Below, in pieces: positions 63,622-64,000 of a stretch of 64,000 nt of DNA; position 1 is the first letter of the stretch; each line of letters opens with the position of its first letter. Location of the stretch: assembly GCF_000816085.1 (NCBI RefSeq), contig NZ_CP008747.1, positions 310,001 to 374,000 of the forward strand, given 5' to 3'. Both the position numbers and the translations under genes were made by a program. Under the pieces are notes generated by a model. The model made no database searches. It worked only from the letters and a program-made list of their open reading frames with translations, and was not told the DNA's origin. The DNA is from Staphylococcus hyicus. Its GTDB lineage: Bacteria > Bacillota > Bacilli > Staphylococcales > Staphylococcaceae.

Positions 63622-64000
63622 ATGGAGCAATGGATTACTGATGTCATGAGCCATTATGGCTACTTTGGAATTTTTCTATTAATATTTATTGAATATATTT
63701 TGCACCCTTTCCCATCTGAGATTGTACTTACATTTGCCGGCTATATGACAACACGTACAGATATGAACTTCTGGGTAGTATGTTTCATTGCGATTGTTGC
63801 TGCTACAGCGGGTTCAGTGGTGTTATATTACATTGGTTTATTAATTGGTGAGGACCGTTTGTATCGTTGGATTGATAAATATGGTAAATATGTGCGTATT
63901 AAACGCAAGGATTTAGATAAAACATCTGCGTGGTTTGAAAAATACGGCCACTGGGCGATTTTATTCGCTCGTTTAGTTCCGATATTAAGAACGCTTATTT
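63622..64000 (+). CDS. DedA-family membrane protein, 3' end cut
   Basis: The first 126 residues of a DedA/SNARE-associated family protein. MSHYGYFGIFLLIFIEYI and HPFPSEIVLTFAGYM open it, and ARLVPILRTLI at the window edge matches the conserved arginine motif of the re-entrant loop. DedA proteins act in membrane homeostasis, and one group flips undecaprenyl phosphate. The ATG at 63622 has AGGTGA upstream. Not terminated in the window. Confidence 0.85.
   Translation, partial: MEQWITDVMSHYGYFGIFLLIFIEYILHPFPSEIVLTFAGYMTTRTDMNFWVVCFIAIVAATAGSVVLYYIGLLIGEDRLYRWIDKYGKYVRIKRKDLDKTSAWFEKYGHWAILFARLVPILRTLI

Noticed and set aside
1..64000. tRNA or rRNA genes
   Set aside because: No cloverleaf arms with T-loop sequence or rRNA-like stretches were noticed on either strand.

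Overview
The window reads as a Staphylococcus chromosome segment. It is AT-rich and carries staphylococcal gene families: DUF576 tandem lipoproteins, IsaB, a NorB-type pump, class I aldolase Fda, an OatA-type O-acetyltransferase, a beta-haemolysin relic and an Fst-type toxin. The species cannot be fixed from this alone. A coagulase-variable animal-associated species (intermedius, hyicus or schleiferi type) is a guess. No tRNA, rRNA, intact transposase or CRISPR array was seen.

Layout. 1-5.5 kb: a three-part ascorbate-type PTS, then a convergent pseudouridine operon (regulator-kinase psuK, psuG, nucleoside transporter) with a 12-bp palindromic operator and a perfect CcpA cre site. 5.6-12.7 kb: SAM riboswitch and metY, a PfpI-like amidotransferase, an MFS pump, an esterase, a Zur-boxed His-rich zinc-binding lipoprotein and fda. 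12.9-20.6 kb: the most remarkable part, described below. 20.6-27 kb: efflux pump, isochorismatase-like protein, arylamine N-acetyltransferase with TetR regulator, a coiled-coil membrane protein and OatA. 27-30.6 kb: gene-poor and decayed. It holds one resolvase-fold protein that has lost catalytic arginines, a MITE-like inverted repeat, a fragment of an ADP-ribosylglycohydrolase and a staphylococcal-type hairpin repeat. 30.6-43.3 kb: panE-like reductase, transporters (including NorB and an alanine symporter), an M20 peptidase, an FGGY kinase, a tiny transglycosylase and an MscS-like membrane protein. 43.3-49.4 kb: IsaB, small secreted proteins, a poly-gamma-glutamate hydrolase and a YfhO protein. 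49.4-54 kb: a poly-gamma-glutamate capsule operon (capB, capC, capA, a small gene, capD). 54.7-64 kb: an hlb gene broken by one nonsense codon, a candidate small RNA, cardiolipin synthase, a TRAP/ABM-like protein, an OmpR-type two-component system, a nickel transporter, a type I toxin-antitoxin locus of the Fst family, a DUF2316 protein and the start of a DedA gene.

Central system. One complete reverse-architecture type VII lipase toxin (TslA-like: N-terminal lipase, C-terminal helical targeting domain) is followed by two small helical partners (TlaA/TlaB-like). It is preceded by a tandem array of five lipoproteins and three truncated copies of the toxin N-terminus. Each truncated copy shares a 318-bp near-identical block and a 179-bp identical-length spacer. 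The intervening lipoprotein C-termini and the first ~50 toxin residues vary. This looks like a store of immunity plus toxin-N-terminus cassettes that could recombine into the one complete toxin gene. The type VII secretion machinery itself is not in the window.

A second theme is poly-gamma-glutamate. A hydrolase and the synthesis/anchoring operon lie within 9 kb of each other, separated by a YfhO protein and a small membrane protein.
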